Source of the DNA: an uncultured Clostridia bacterium
GTDB taxonomy: Bacteria; Bacillota; Clostridia; Christensenellales; UBA1242
Reading direction: 5' to 3'
Length of the DNA stretch: 42,686 bases
Assembly: GCA_947629745.1 (NCBI GenBank)
Contig: CANREZ010000009.1
Location: forward strand, 1-42,686
The translations under genes were made by a program, and so were the position numbers. How positions within the stretch are numbered: position 1 is the stretch's first letter; the number at the start of each line of letters is the position of its first letter. This document shows positions 32,731 through 41,700 of this stretch, in pieces. Under the pieces are notes generated by a model. It saw nothing but the letters and a program-made list of their open reading frames with translations. It had not been told where the DNA came from and made no database searches.

Positions 32731-34819
32731 CTTTACTCTCTGTATAAGTGTAGTCGCAAGTCTTTGAGGCACACTTGTACCTCCACTTGCCGGCAACCTT
32801 TTTCTTAGTCAAATATGTTTTACACTTTGGACAACGTTTGTCCGTTGGCATATCCCAGGATATGAAATCACATTTTGGATAATTGGAACATCCATAGAAT
32901 GTGTTACCCTTCTTGCCATGTTTTTCTACCACATTTCCGCCACATTTTGGGCATTTTGCTACTACCTTGTCTAGGCTTAAAATATTCTTGCATATTGGAT
33001 AATTGGAACAAGCAATGAATTCTCCATATTTGCCCGATCTTATCACCATTGGACTGCCACATTTATCACAAATCTTGTCCGTTGGTTTTGGCGCAATTTT
33101 GAGTTTCGTGCTATCTTTGTCGGCTACTTGTAGTAGTTTCTCAAAATCTCCGTAGAAATGCTCTATCACCTCGTGCCAATCCTCACCCTTGTCTGCTATA
33201 TCGTCTAGTCTATCCTCCATACTAGCGGTGAACTTGGCATCAACAATATTTAGGAAATACTTCTCTAGCATCTCAATCACACTGATTCCAAGTGGAGTTG
33301 GGACAAGCTCTTTCCCTTGCTTCTCGGTATACTTACGTTTTGCAATGAGCTCTACAGTAGGGCCAGTAGTTGCTGGACGGCCTATCCCTAGACTCTCCAT
33401 CGCATCAACTAGTGTACCATCGGTGTACCTACTAGGAGCTTTGGTGAATTTCTGTGCTGGGGTCAAAAACTTCTTCTCTAGTGTCTCCCCCTCGGTTAGT
33501 GCTGGTATCTTCACATTAGCGGATTCATCATCAGATGCCTCTGCCACCTTCTTTTTCTTGCCATCATTATAAATCTTCTGGAAACCATCAAATATAGGTG
33601 TCCTGCCACTTGCGTGCAAGGTGTAGTCCCCACATGACATATCTACTAGCACACTAGAATACGTGCTATCTGCCATCTGTGAGGCAATGAATTTGTCAAA
33701 TATCATCTTGTAAAGTCTGTATAGATCAGGACTTAGCTTGTCACGTACCTTGTCTGGAGTGATCTCTATATGCACTGGCCTTATTGCCTCGTGCGCGTCT
33801 TGAGCTGACTTCTTGGTCTTAAATACATTTGGCTTCGGTGGCAGATAATCCTGCCCATATGTGCTAGAAATGTACTTCCTAGCGCTAGCAATAGCCTCTG
33901 GTGCTATACGTACAGAGTCAGTACGGATATAGGTAATGAGTGCCACTTTGCCTTGGCCTAGATCCACACCTTCATACAGGGTCTGCGCTGCGGCAGATAC
34001 CCTTGGGATGGACATACCAAGCTTGGTAGTAGCATCTTGTTGCATACTAGATGTGATATATGGTGGAGTTGGATGAGTGTGGCCTATAGTATTCTTGATA
34101 CTATCCACAACTACTGGAGATGATTTTATGGCACTTAGTACTTCGTCCATCTCCTCTTTATTCGACACAGTAATTTTCTTGCCCTTGTATTTGGTGAGCA
34201 TTGCACCAAATGTCTCGTCTGAGCCTTGCTTGCTAAGTTTACAGGAAAGCGTCCAATACTCTTGTGGGACGAATGCTTGTATCTCTCGCTCTCTATCTAC
34301 AACGAGTTTCAAAGTCGCGGATTGCACACGGCCGGCCGACAGTTTCGGCTGAATCTTCCTACAGAGAATTGGTGATAATTTGTAACCAACTAGTCTATCC
34401 AGCACGCGTCTTGCCTGCTGGGCATTGATTAGATTTAGGTCAAGAGTTCTAATATTCTTGATACCTTCTTCCACAGCGGACTTCGTGATCTCATTGAATG
34501 TGACACGCACCTTAGCATCCTGTGGGATACCAAGTAAGTATGCTACGTGCCAAGCAATAGCCTCCCCCTCTCGGTCAGGGTCGGTTGCGATGAATACTTT
34601 GTCTGCCTTGGAGTATTTCTTCTTTAATGCCTCAACTATATCCTTTTTGTCGGGCATGACGACATATTGTGGTTCAAAATGATGTGCCACGTCGACAGCC
34701 AAGGTCTTTGCTGGCAAATCTCTGATATGACCAAAAGTAGGAAACACCTCATAGTCTTTCCCTAAAAATTTCTTTATAGTGTCTACTTTTCCTTTACTTT
34801 CAATTATAACTAACTGCAT
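32714..34819 (-). CDS. topA: DNA topoisomerase I
   Basis: Type IA topoisomerase that relaxes negative supercoils. 701 residues. The TOPRIM domain opens LVIIESKGKVDTIKKFLG and includes DPDREGEAIAWH (about 80-91). The catalytic tyrosine is Y297 in LITYIRTDSVR. Three C-terminal four-cysteine zinc ribbons follow (starting CDKCGSP, CPKCGGN and CPKCKTY). The first motif has SKGK where many TopA have SPAK. Ribosome binding site GGGGGAT. It overlaps trmFO. Confidence 0.97.
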   Translation of the reverse strand: MQLVIIESKGKVDTIKKFLGKDYEVFPTFGHIRDLPAKTLAVDVAHHFEPQYVVMPDKKDIVEALKKKYSKADKVFIATDPDREGEAIAWHVAYLLGIPQDAKVRVTFNEITKSAVEEGIKNIRTLDLNLINAQQARRVLDRLVGYKLSPILCRKIQPKLSAGRVQSATLKLVVDREREIQAFVPQEYWTLSCKLSKQGSDETFGAMLTKYKGKKITVSNKEEMDEVLSAIKSSPVVVDSIKNTIGHTHPTPPYITSSMQQDATTKLGMSIPRVSAAAQTLYEGVDLGQGKVALITYIRTDSVRIAPEAIASARKYISSTYGQDYLPPKPNVFKTKKSAQDAHEAIRPVHIEITPDKVRDKLSPDLYRLYKMIFDKFIASQMADSTYSSVLVDMSCGDYTLHASGRTPIFDGFQKIYNDGKKKKVAEASDDESANVKIPALTEGETLEKKFLTPAQKFTKAPSRYTDGTLVDAMESLGIGRPATTGPTVELIAKRKYTEKQGKELVPTPLGISVIEMLEKYFLNIVDAKFTASMEDRLDDIADKGEDWHEVIEHFYGDFEKLLQVADKDSTKLKIAPKPTDKICDKCGSPMVIRSGKYGEFIACSNYPICKNILSLDKVVAKCPKCGGNVVEKHGKKGNTFYGCSNYPKCDFISWDMPTDKRCPKCKTYLTKKKVAGKWRYKCASKTCDYTYTESKDESNN

Positions 34820-34829
34820 TTATCCCCCA

Positions 34830-35924
34830 TCATTTCGAGTATATATTATTGCCTAAAGACTTGATATATCCCTTTAATTCCAGCCTCATTAGTTGTGTCA
34901 TAAGGTCTTTTGGCTCTAGGCCGGATTTTTGTGCTATCTCGTTTATATGTACATCATCTTGTCCGATTATGTCAAGTATATTTTGCTCAACGATGGATAG
35001 TTGTTCTACATTTTTTGTAACCCCGCCAGATGCTACTGGCCCATCACCGTATGCTTCTAGTATATCCACTGGGTCTAGCACCATAGCACCCTGCAGTGAG
35101 TGGATAATCTCGTTGCAACCTGCACTGTAAATATCCGTGATTCTGCCCGGCACTACGAATAGATCTCTGCCGTATTCTAGGGCGTATTTCTTAGTATGCA
35201 TAGATCCACTCTTTAGTGTTGCCTCAGTGATTAGCACACCTCGTGACAATCCTGCAATAATCCTATTCCTGATTGGGAATTGATAAGCCTTTGGCTCGCA
35301 GCCAGGCTTGTATTCACTGACAAGCAATCCACCAGACTCCACTATGCGCTTGGCAAGTAGTGTGTTGGTGGCAGGATATATCACATTTATCCCGCTAGCA
35401 AATACCGCAATGGTCTTGCCACCATTATCAAGTGTTACTGTGTGCGCCACTGAGTCCACTCCATCAGCAAGTCCTGATACTATGGTGTATCCAGCACGAG
35501 ACAGGGTCTCAACGAACTTGGTCGTAACATCCCTGCCGTATCTAGTTATTCTCCTAGTGCCGACGACTGCAATACATTTTGAGGTAAGCAGGTCAATATC
35601 TCCCCTACAATACAGCATAATTGGTGGATTGTCCACATCAGCCAGTGTTGATGGATATTTGTCTGAATACATATTGATTAGCACAATATCGCTACCTAGG
35701 ATATTCTTGTACATATTATCCACTGCGCCACTTCTTACCATATCTAAGAAAGATGATGCAAGATCCTGTCCAAGTATTTTATTTATCTTTGGAATAAACT
35801 TCTCAATATCTAGGTCATCTACGTGAGGATAAAAAAGGTCAAGGAGCAATCTCTGCTTCTTGTAACCTATCTCATCCATATATGTACATAGTAAACACAA
35901 TTTGTCTAGTGTATATTTGCTCAT
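34830..35924 (-). CDS. dprA: DNA processing protein DprA (Smf)
   Basis: Binds incoming single-stranded DNA and loads RecA during transformation. 364 residues from the ATG at 35924, one base after the comM stop. The Rossmann-like core shows CIAVVGTRRITRYG, SGLADGVDSVAH, FASGINVIYP and YQFPIRNRIIAGLSRG, and a C-terminal winged helix (about 300-364; QNILDIIGQDDVHINEIAQK) is present. The ribosome binding site is weak, so coupling to comM is likely. Confidence 0.95.
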   Translation of the reverse strand: MSKYTLDKLCLLCTYMDEIGYKKQRLLLDLFYPHVDDLDIEKFIPKINKILGQDLASSFLDMVRSGAVDNMYKNILGSDIVLINMYSDKYPSTLADVDNPPIMLYCRGDIDLLTSKCIAVVGTRRITRYGRDVTTKFVETLSRAGYTIVSGLADGVDSVAHTVTLDNGGKTIAVFASGINVIYPATNTLLAKRIVESGGLLVSEYKPGCEPKAYQFPIRNRIIAGLSRGVLITEATLKSGSMHTKKYALEYGRDLFVVPGRITDIYSAGCNEIIHSLQGAMVLDPVDILEAYGDGPVASGGVTKNVEQLSIVEQNILDIIGQDDVHINEIAQKSGLEPKDLMTQLMRLELKGYIKSLGNNIYSK

Positions 35925-35925
35925 A

Positions 35926-37461
35926 CTAAATGTTCCAATATTTGTTGTCAAGTGTCCTATATGATAATGCCTCTACGATGTGATTCTCACTGATATTCTC
36001 AGCACCATCGAGGTCAGCAATGGTCCTTGCCACTTTTAGCACACGTGTATACGCACGTGCGGATAAATGTAATAGGTCAAATGCTTTCTTCATCAGCTCT
36101 TGGCTAGGCTTGTCTATCACACAATGTTTCCTAAATAATGCGTCAGTCAATTGGGCATTGCAATTTATCTTCGTGCCCTTGTACCTATCGCGTTGGATCT
36201 GTCTTGCGCGCTTCACACGTTCCTTGATAGATGCACTGGATTCAGCTAGGTCAGTAGCGTTTAGGTCATAATATGACACACTATCCACCTCTACTTGGAT
36301 ATCTATCCTATCCATCAGAGGTCCGGACAATTTCTTTAAATATGCATGTATAGCCTGTGGAGTGCATTTACATTCCTTGTCGTGACTACCAAAGTTCCCA
36401 CAAGGACATGGGTTCATACTAGCAATCAGGCTAAATCTAGATGGATATGTGATGGAAATAGCGTTCCTTGCAATAGTCACTTTGCCATCCTCAAGTGGTT
36501 GTCTTAGTGACTCTAGAGTCTCTCGTTTGTACTCAGGTAATTCATCTAGGAATAACACACCGTTATGGGCAAGACATATCTCACCCGGCCTTGCCTTGGC
36601 ACCACCACCTATCATAGCAATCTTCGTGGTCGTGTGATGTGGGTCACGGAATGGCCTGCGTGTAATAATACCTTCATTTAGGTCTAGTGTGCCTGCCACG
36701 CTATGCACCTTGGTTACCTCTAGTGATTCCTCGAATGTTAGGTCTGGAAGTATCGATGGATAGCACTTAGCAAGCATGGTCTTACCACTGCCAGGAGGAC
36801 CGACCATTATCACATTGTGACCGCCCGCTGCGGCTATCTCAAGTGCGCGCTTTGCCTTCACTTGTCCCATGACATATTTGAAGTCATGGTCATATTCTAT
36901 ATTGTTTGCGATAGTATCATAATCTTTGATAGCAATTGGCTCTAAGCGGAGCTCTCCTTTTAGGAAATTCACGGCCTCAGTGAGGCTAGCTACAGTATAT
37001 ACATTGATATTTTGGATATAACTTGCTTCCTTTTCGTTAGCCTTTGGGATAATAAAATTCTTGTACCCTGCATCTTTTGCAGAAATTAAGATCGGGAGTA
37101 ATCCCTTTATCCTACTGACGTTACCGTCTAGAGTTAGCTCACCAAGGATAATGTAATTGCTAAGGGTCGGAGCATCTAATTGCTTGGTCGACCTAAGCAA
37201 GCTAAGTGCTATTGGCAAGTCATATATAGGGCTATCTTTCTTCATATCAGCAGGTGCTAAATTGCACGTAATGCTATTCATTGTGAAAATATATCCACTA
37301 TTCTTTATCGCGCCACGCACGCGCTCTTTGCTCTCCTTGATTGCAGTGCTTGCGAGTCCCACGATGTCAAACTTTGGCAAACCATTGTTCACATCAATTT
37401 CAATTTTTATCTCAAAACCCGTAAGACCCTCTAATCCAAAACTTCGTGAAATTGATAACAT
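35926..37461 (-). CDS. comM: ComM/YifB-type Mg-chelatase-like AAA ATPase
   Basis: 511 residues. An N-terminal Lon-like ChlI domain (about 20-140; FDIVGLASTAIKESKERVR) is followed by the AAA core with Walker A GPPGSGKT (221-228) and Walker B-like LFLDELPEY. A cysteine cluster (CPCGNFG and CKC) precedes the C-terminal domain with RAYTRVLKVARTIADL. ComM is a hexameric branch-migration helicase used in natural transformation. First gene of a unit with dprA and topA. Confidence 0.93.
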   Translation of the reverse strand: MLSISRSFGLEGLTGFEIKIEIDVNNGLPKFDIVGLASTAIKESKERVRGAIKNSGYIFTMNSITCNLAPADMKKDSPIYDLPIALSLLRSTKQLDAPTLSNYIILGELTLDGNVSRIKGLLPILISAKDAGYKNFIIPKANEKEASYIQNINVYTVASLTEAVNFLKGELRLEPIAIKDYDTIANNIEYDHDFKYVMGQVKAKRALEIAAAGGHNVIMVGPPGSGKTMLAKCYPSILPDLTFEESLEVTKVHSVAGTLDLNEGIITRRPFRDPHHTTTKIAMIGGGAKARPGEICLAHNGVLFLDELPEYKRETLESLRQPLEDGKVTIARNAISITYPSRFSLIASMNPCPCGNFGSHDKECKCTPQAIHAYLKKLSGPLMDRIDIQVEVDSVSYYDLNATDLAESSASIKERVKRARQIQRDRYKGTKINCNAQLTDALFRKHCVIDKPSQELMKKAFDLLHLSARAYTRVLKVARTIADLDGAENISENHIVEALSYRTLDNKYWNI

Positions 37462-37492
37462 ATCACATACCTTCCTCTTCTGTTATATTAAA

Positions 37493-37526
37493 ATTATAAA
37501 ACTAAATATAAATTGCTTGCAAGCAA
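37493..37526 (-). promoter_or_regulatory. Promoter of comM-dprA-topA with overlapping palindrome
   Basis: Minus-strand TTGCAA (37517-37522), 18-base spacer, perfect TATAAT (37493-37498). A perfect 14-base palindrome, TTGCTTGCAAGCAA (37513-37526), covers the -35 and is a natural candidate for a repressor site. Confidence 0.55.
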
Positions 37527-37579
37527 ATTTTGCCTCTCAAACAAAATTTATCAAACAAATGTTTTGTATCTTAACAAAT

Positions 37580-37605
37580 AAAAAATCGCCACTTGGCGAT
37601 TTTTT
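37580..37605 (-). terminator. Intrinsic terminator after rplS
   Basis: Perfect 11-bp stem (AAAAAATCGCC at 37580-37590 with 37595-37605), loop ACTT, six T following on the minus strand. Three bases after the rplS stop. Confidence 0.92.
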
Positions 37606-37608
37606 AAA

Positions 37609-37953
37609 CTATTGTTGTTTCTCAGCAATACGTGCGCTCTTTCCTGAACGTTTACGCAAATAATACAATTTTGCACGACGCACACGACCACGCTTTACTA
37701 CCTCGATCTTGCTAATCCTTGGGCTGTGAAGTAAGAATGTCTTCTCTACTCCGACACCATAGGAAATACGCCTCACAGTGAACGTCTCACGCACGCTGCT
37801 ATGACGCTTTGCAATAACTGTACCCTCGAATGTCTGGATCCTCTCGTTAGATCCCTCCACAATACGGATGTGGACTCTGACAGTATCACCGACATTGAAC
37901 TGTGCTACAGATTCCTTCTCTCCCTCGTTCTCAATAGTATCGATTATATTCAT
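37609..37953 (-). CDS. rplS: 50S ribosomal protein L19
   Basis: 114 residues (B. subtilis 115). Motifs: [46 protein letters not shown] and the basic end [18 protein letters not shown]. It has GGAGGT before the ATG at 37953. Normally it follows trmD directly; here rbgA, rnhB and yraN intervene and it is an independent unit with its own promoter, leader hairpin and terminator. Confidence 0.97.
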   Translation of the reverse strand: MNIIDTIENEGEKESVAQFNVGDTVRVHIRIVEGSNERIQTFEGTVIAKRHSSVRETFTVRRISYGVGVEKTFLLHSPRISKIEVVKRGRVRRAKLYYLRKRSGKSARIAEKQQ

Positions 37954-37981
37954 GACTACCTCCAAAATATTCGTAAATTTA

Positions 37982-38016
37982 TATGTTCAATGTGGCAAAT
38001 ACCATAGCGGAACATA
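37982..38016 (-). promoter_or_regulatory. Hairpin in the rplS leader
   Basis: TATGTTC (38010-38016 read on minus) pairs perfectly with GAACATA (37982-37988), with an inner TATGG/CCACA helix containing one bulge. It occupies the roughly 70-base leader between promoter and ribosome binding site. L19 leader structures are known in Firmicutes; whether this is one needs a covariance model. Confidence 0.4.
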
Positions 38017-38030
38017 CTAGTCACGCATAA

Positions 38031-38059
38031 ATATTATCACATAATTTCACATATTTCAA
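38031..38059 (-). promoter_or_regulatory. Candidate promoter of rplS
   Basis: Minus-strand TTGAAA (38054-38059), 17-base spacer, TAATAT (38031-38036). The GTGATAATAT context is shared with the iscR promoter. The predicted start near 38024 leaves a leader of about 70 bases. Confidence 0.45.
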
Positions 38060-38096
38060 GTGATTTCGCAAACTTTTAAAAATATTTATATTATAT

Positions 38097-38435
38097 CTAA
38101 AATGCCTCACGAATCAGGTTGCACCCCTCATCGTCTACCTCTAGCACATCAAACTCAATCTTCTTATTGAACAAATTGTGTGATGAGATATATAGCTCAC
38201 TTGTGCGCTTGATATGCTCTATTTTCTCAGGCGTGATTGATTCTCTAGGCAAGCCATATTTATTTGATAGCCTATACTTAACCTCGATGAAGCACACTAC
38301 TCCGTGATACTTGGCAATGACGTCTATCTCACCTAGCCTTGTAGAATAATTTTGCTCTAAGATCTTGAATTTATTTTTCTTTAGATACTCTACTGCGATT
38401 GCCTCGCCAATCTGACCAATTAACCTCGTATTCAT
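38097..38435 (-). CDS. YraN/UPF0102 endonuclease-like protein
   Basis: 112 residues with the Holliday-junction-nuclease-like fold: IGEAIAVEYLKKNKFKILEQN then LGEIDVIAKYHGVVCFIEVKYR, where E, D and the EVK triad are the putative active site. Biological role unresolved in the family. The start overlaps the rnhB stop as TAATG, the normal rnhB-yraN pair. Confidence 0.92.
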   Translation of the reverse strand: MNTRLIGQIGEAIAVEYLKKNKFKILEQNYSTRLGEIDVIAKYHGVVCFIEVKYRLSNKYGLPRESITPEKIEHIKRTSELYISSHNLFNKKIEFDVLEVDDEGCNLIREAF

Positions 38436-39055
38436 TATTTTTCACCCAAAATATTTTTTAGGAACGACATCCTATGCATTTTACTTGGTCCATACTTTTT
38501 GACAGCAAGTATGTGGTCTTTTGTCCCATAACCCTTGTTTTGTGCCAAATTGTACCCTTCGTACTCATCTGCAATACTTCGGATATATCGGTCACGGGTG
38601 ACCTTGGCGATAATGGATGCACACGCTATAGCGTAGCTCGTAGCATCACCTTTTATGATAGAATGTGTATTTGGTCTATCTATCTTTACTGCGTCAATTA
38701 ATATGATGTCAGGCCTAGTGTGCATACTATCTATACACTCACACATACCCTGCTTTGTGGCATTCAATATGTTTATCCTATCAATGGTCTCGTTGTCTAT
38801 CATGACTGCATGATACTCTATGGCTGAATCTATGATCTTCTCATATAGATCCTCTCTCTTTGCCTCAGATAATTTCTTGCTATCATTCACGCCATCGATA
38901 TAACTATTCTTTGGCATGATAGCTATCGCTACACACACCGGTCCAAATAGTGGACCACGTCCTGCCTCATCAATTCCTGCAACAAGGCCGTATCCCATAG
39001 CTCGGTCGAAGTCATACAGCACTCGGGTATCCAATTTACTTCTTTTGCTTTTCAA
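38435..39055 (-). CDS. rnhB: Ribonuclease HII
   Basis: Cleaves RNA in RNA-DNA hybrids and removes ribonucleotides from DNA. 206 residues. The core starts GLVAGIDEAGRGPLFGPV with catalytic D29 and E30, and continues with LIDAVKI and GDATSYAIACASIIAKVTRD. The exact start is uncertain: the frame opens with a TTG at 39055, inside the rbgA end and with a poorly spaced AGGA; later TTG and GTG codons at 39034 and 39022 are alternatives. No in-frame ATG precedes the core. Confidence 0.93.
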   Translation of the reverse strand: MKSKRSKLDTRVLYDFDRAMGYGLVAGIDEAGRGPLFGPVCVAIAIMPKNSYIDGVNDSKKLSEAKREDLYEKIIDSAIEYHAVMIDNETIDRINILNATKQGMCECIDSMHTRPDIILIDAVKIDRPNTHSIIKGDATSYAIACASIIAKVTRDRYIRSIADEYEGYNLAQNKGYGTKDHILAVKKYGPSKMHRMSFLKNILGEK

Positions 39056-39926
39056 TCCTATCTACCTTCTTTAACTTTGGTATATCATGCACAGTCTCAA
39101 GCGTTATTTTGCCCAAATAACCTTTTCTAAAATCCGTGATAAGAGAGGCTGCACCTTTGTCATAGTCCAGTTCTCCTCCACGCAGTTTATGACCACGGCT
39201 TAGGCAAATTTTTTCTAATTTCTCAAGCGTCGTAGTTGATTTTTCTATATCACAACCGTATCTATCACGCAGGATGTCTGGTGATATCTTATCTAGTTCC
39301 TCTATAAAGTCCAGTGACAGGCTCGGGATATCCAGCACCTCGTCGCGTATTGAGCCAATGTATGCCAAATGATGCGCAACGAGATTATTGTTGAATGCCG
39401 GCCACAGCGTGCCTGGAGTATCCATCACCTCTACACCTGACTCGATCCTCACCCATTGTTTGCCACGCGTGACTCCTGCAATATTGCCGGTGATAGCACG
39501 TGCCTTGCCGCACAAGTTATTGATAAGTGTGGACTTGCCACAATTTGGCACACCCACTACCATGAACCTAAGTGTCACCTTGATATTCTTCTTCGCGTAC
39601 TTCTCTATCTTCTTTGCAAGTAATTGTCTTACCACTGTCATAATAATTTTGCTAGAACCAGATGCTGTAGAATTGATAGTAACGCAATAGTTATCGCGGG
39701 AGAAATATTTACGCCACTCATCGAGCTTTGCGCTATCTGCCATATCGGCCTTGGATAACACGTAGATTATAGGCTTCGACCCAATTACTTGGGACAACTT
39801 AGGATTAAGGCACGAAAAAGGTGCTCTACTATCTAACACGTAGAGTATACAATCAACTTTTTCGATATCATCAGCCATGGCTTTTAGGGCCTTATTCATG
39901 TGGCCGGGATACCATTGAATGATCAT
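39036..39926 (-). CDS. rbgA: Ribosome biogenesis GTPase RbgA (YlqF)
   Basis: Circularly permuted GTPase for late 50S assembly, 296 residues. The family start IQWYPGHMNKAL is followed by the permuted motif order: G4-type SKAD (about 58-61), then G1 GVPNCGKS (125-132), G2 region GVTRGKQW and G3 DTPG (169-172). A helical C-terminal domain follows. Ribosome binding site AAGGAGG. Sits between trmD and rnhB, as in Bacillus. Confidence 0.96.
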   Translation of the reverse strand: MIIQWYPGHMNKALKAMADDIEKVDCILYVLDSRAPFSCLNPKLSQVIGSKPIIYVLSKADMADSAKLDEWRKYFSRDNYCVTINSTASGSSKIIMTVVRQLLAKKIEKYAKKNIKVTLRFMVVGVPNCGKSTLINNLCGKARAITGNIAGVTRGKQWVRIESGVEVMDTPGTLWPAFNNNLVAHHLAYIGSIRDEVLDIPSLSLDFIEELDKISPDILRDRYGCDIEKSTTTLEKLEKICLSRGHKLRGGELDYDKGAASLITDFRKGYLGKITLETVHDIPKLKKVDRIEKQKK

Positions 39927-39927
39927 A

Positions 39928-40605
39928 CTAGTCCTCCTTCTTATTTAATAAATCGGGACGATACTTCCTAGTCTCAAGTATTCTATTTCCCTGCTTCCAT
40001 TCCTCAATCTTCTTGTGATCACCGGATAGTAGCACATCAGGGACAGATAGCCCCTTGAACGTGCGAGGGCGGGTATACTGTGGATATTCTAGCAGCCCAT
40101 TTGAGAAACTCTCGTCATCTGTACTAGTAGCACTACCAAGCACATTTGGCACATATCTAAGAATGCTATCGACCAGTGCCATTGCAGGTATTTCCCCGCC
40201 GGTCAGCACATAGTCACCAATGCTAATTTGCTCGTCAACTAATAGTGTGATGATCCTCTCATCAATGCCCTCATAGTGGCCACATACTAGCACTAAGTGG
40301 TCATATTTTGACAATTCAACTACCCTTTTCTGACACAAAACCTTACCTTTTGGAGATAAATATATCACGTGACTATTCTCATCTTTTACGCTCATTATTG
40401 CATCATATAGTGGTTGTGGGGTCATCACCATGCCATCTCCACCACTGAATGGATAGTCGTCAGTCTTCTTGTGTTTGTCAGCACTAAAATCTCGGATATT
40501 GATGATATTCATCTCGAATATTCCCTTTGCCTGTGCCCTGCCAATAATGCTAGTGTAAAGTGGTGTGAACATCTCAGGGAAAAGTGTTAGAATATCTATT
40601 CTCAT
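39928..40605 (-). CDS. trmD: tRNA (guanine37-N1)-methyltransferase
   Basis: SPOUT methyltransferase making m1G37, which prevents frameshifting. 225 residues. Motifs: ILTLFPEMFTPLYTSIIGRA, YPFSGGDGMVM, VCGHYEGIDERI and SIGDYVLTGGEIPAM (the knot region), with DDESFSNGLLEYPQYTRP (in part) near the end. It overlaps rimM as ATGA. A little shorter than the usual 240-255. Confidence 0.97.
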   Translation of the reverse strand: MRIDILTLFPEMFTPLYTSIIGRAQAKGIFEMNIINIRDFSADKHKKTDDYPFSGGDGMVMTPQPLYDAIMSVKDENSHVIYLSPKGKVLCQKRVVELSKYDHLVLVCGHYEGIDERIITLLVDEQISIGDYVLTGGEIPAMALVDSILRYVPNVLGSATSTDDESFSNGLLEYPQYTRPRTFKGLSVPDVLLSGDHKKIEEWKQGNRILETRKYRPDLLNKKED

Positions 40606-41105
40606 TCTACCCTCACATTTTGGAAATTTTCTCTATCAACTTTCATTAGTCCTTTGGTCTTATCTACACCAACCACCACACTATTTAGATATGGGAATGA
40701 GAATTCAGTGCCCGAACTATCCTTTGCCTCAATGATATATCCTGCACCATAATTGACTACATCCGTCACCTTGCCATATACCTGGTCCATATCATCTACT
40801 ATATCTAGTGATATTAGGTCGACTATGTATTGCTCATTATCATCTCTCTTGTGTGCCTCGGCTCTATCTATGAATACTTCGTCGCGCCTGAATCCCTCTG
40901 CCTCATTAGCTGTATCTATTCCCTCTAATTTTAGTAGCAAAAAGTTAGAATATGCCTGCACACTTGTGCATTTGTATTCCTTCCTTTTGATATAAACGTG
41001 TGTGATATTCAATAGATTTTGCATATCGTCGGTAAAGACTTGCACTTTTAACTTGCCGTCTATGCCATGTGGACGAGATACAAGACCAATACTAATTTTT
41101 TCCAT
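40602..41105 (-). CDS. rimM: 16S rRNA processing protein RimM
   Basis: 30S assembly factor, 167 residues. The N-terminal beta barrel opens ISIGLVSRPHGIDGKLKVQVFT, and the C-terminal PRC-barrel-like domain has YGKVTDVVNYGAGYIIEAKD and FPYLNSVV. The ATG at 41105 has no Shine-Dalgarno: the preceding bases are the T-tract of a hairpin that overlaps the khpA stop. Translation may depend on coupling or on a leader-independent mode. Confidence 0.94.
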   Translation of the reverse strand: MEKISIGLVSRPHGIDGKLKVQVFTDDMQNLLNITHVYIKRKEYKCTSVQAYSNFLLLKLEGIDTANEAEGFRRDEVFIDRAEAHKRDDNEQYIVDLISLDIVDDMDQVYGKVTDVVNYGAGYIIEAKDSSGTEFSFPYLNSVVVGVDKTKGLMKVDRENFQNVRVE

Positions 41106-41112
41106 AGAAATG

Positions 41113-41137
41113 AAAAAAGAGTAAAATTACTCTTTTT
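41113..41137 (-). terminator. Hairpin with T-tract between khpA and rimM
   Basis: Perfect 10-bp stem (AAAAAGAGTA at 41114-41123 with 41128-41137), four-base loop, six T following on the minus strand. It overlaps the khpA stop codon and ends eight bases before the rimM ATG. The stem is AT-rich, so termination may be partial. Confidence 0.6.
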
Positions 41138-41366
41138 CTCCAATTTTTACTATGTATTTCTTGTCCATCTTGTAGGTGGATGCACGAACAATACGGCGTA
41201 TAGCATCTGCTACTTTGCCGCCCTTGCCGATCACTTTGCCCATTTCTTCCTTTGGCACTGTGACCTTGATGATCATCACCTTCTCACTCTCCGGTGTCAT
41301 TGTGACACTGACCATGCTTGGGTCAGAGACGAGTTCGGACACAATGTATTTCACAAACTCTTCCAT
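41127..41366 (-). CDS. khpA: KH-domain RNA-binding protein KhpA (YlqC)
   Basis: 79-residue protein consisting of a single KH domain with the GxxG loop in GKVIGKGGKVADAIRRIVRA. KhpA works with KhpB in RNA binding and, in some Firmicutes, in cell elongation control. It starts 12 bases after rpsP with GAGG upstream. The position between rpsP and rimM is universal in Firmicutes. Confidence 0.95.
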   Translation of the reverse strand: MEEFVKYIVSELVSDPSMVSVTMTPESEKVMIIKVTVPKEEMGKVIGKGGKVADAIRRIVRASTYKMDKKYIVKIGEKE

Positions 41367-41378
41367 TTGTAACCTCTA

Positions 41379-41675
41379 CTATTTACTTTCTTTCTTCTTC
41401 TTATCGGTCTTTGGAGCAGTCTTCTTGCCTGCTTTTAGTAGTCCTTCTTTCACTAGAAGATTTCTCACAGTCTCGGTTGGTTGAGCACCGCATTTTAGCC
41501 ATTTGTTAGCCACTTCTGCGTTCAATTTTACCTCGGCTGGATTGGTCTTTGGATTGTAAGTACCTACTTGCTCGATGTACTGTCCATCGCGAGATTTCCT
41601 GCTATCAGATACAACGATACGATAGAAAGGATTCTTCTTGTCTCCTAGTCTTGTTAAACGAATTTTTACTGCCAT
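41379..41675 (-). CDS. rpsP: 30S ribosomal protein S16
   Basis: 98 residues. It begins [20 protein letters not shown], the standard S16 start, with GGAGAA upstream; a longer frame into ffh is rejected. [10 protein letters not shown] and [17 protein letters not shown] complete the fold. The last 20 residues are a Lys-rich tail. Confidence 0.97.
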   Translation of the reverse strand: MAVKIRLTRLGDKKNPFYRIVVSDSRKSRDGQYIEQVGTYNPKTNPAEVKLNAEVANKWLKCGAQPTETVRNLLVKEGLLKAGKKTAPKTDKKKKESK

Positions 41676-41700
41676 TTTTCTTTTCTCCTTTTGTTTATAT

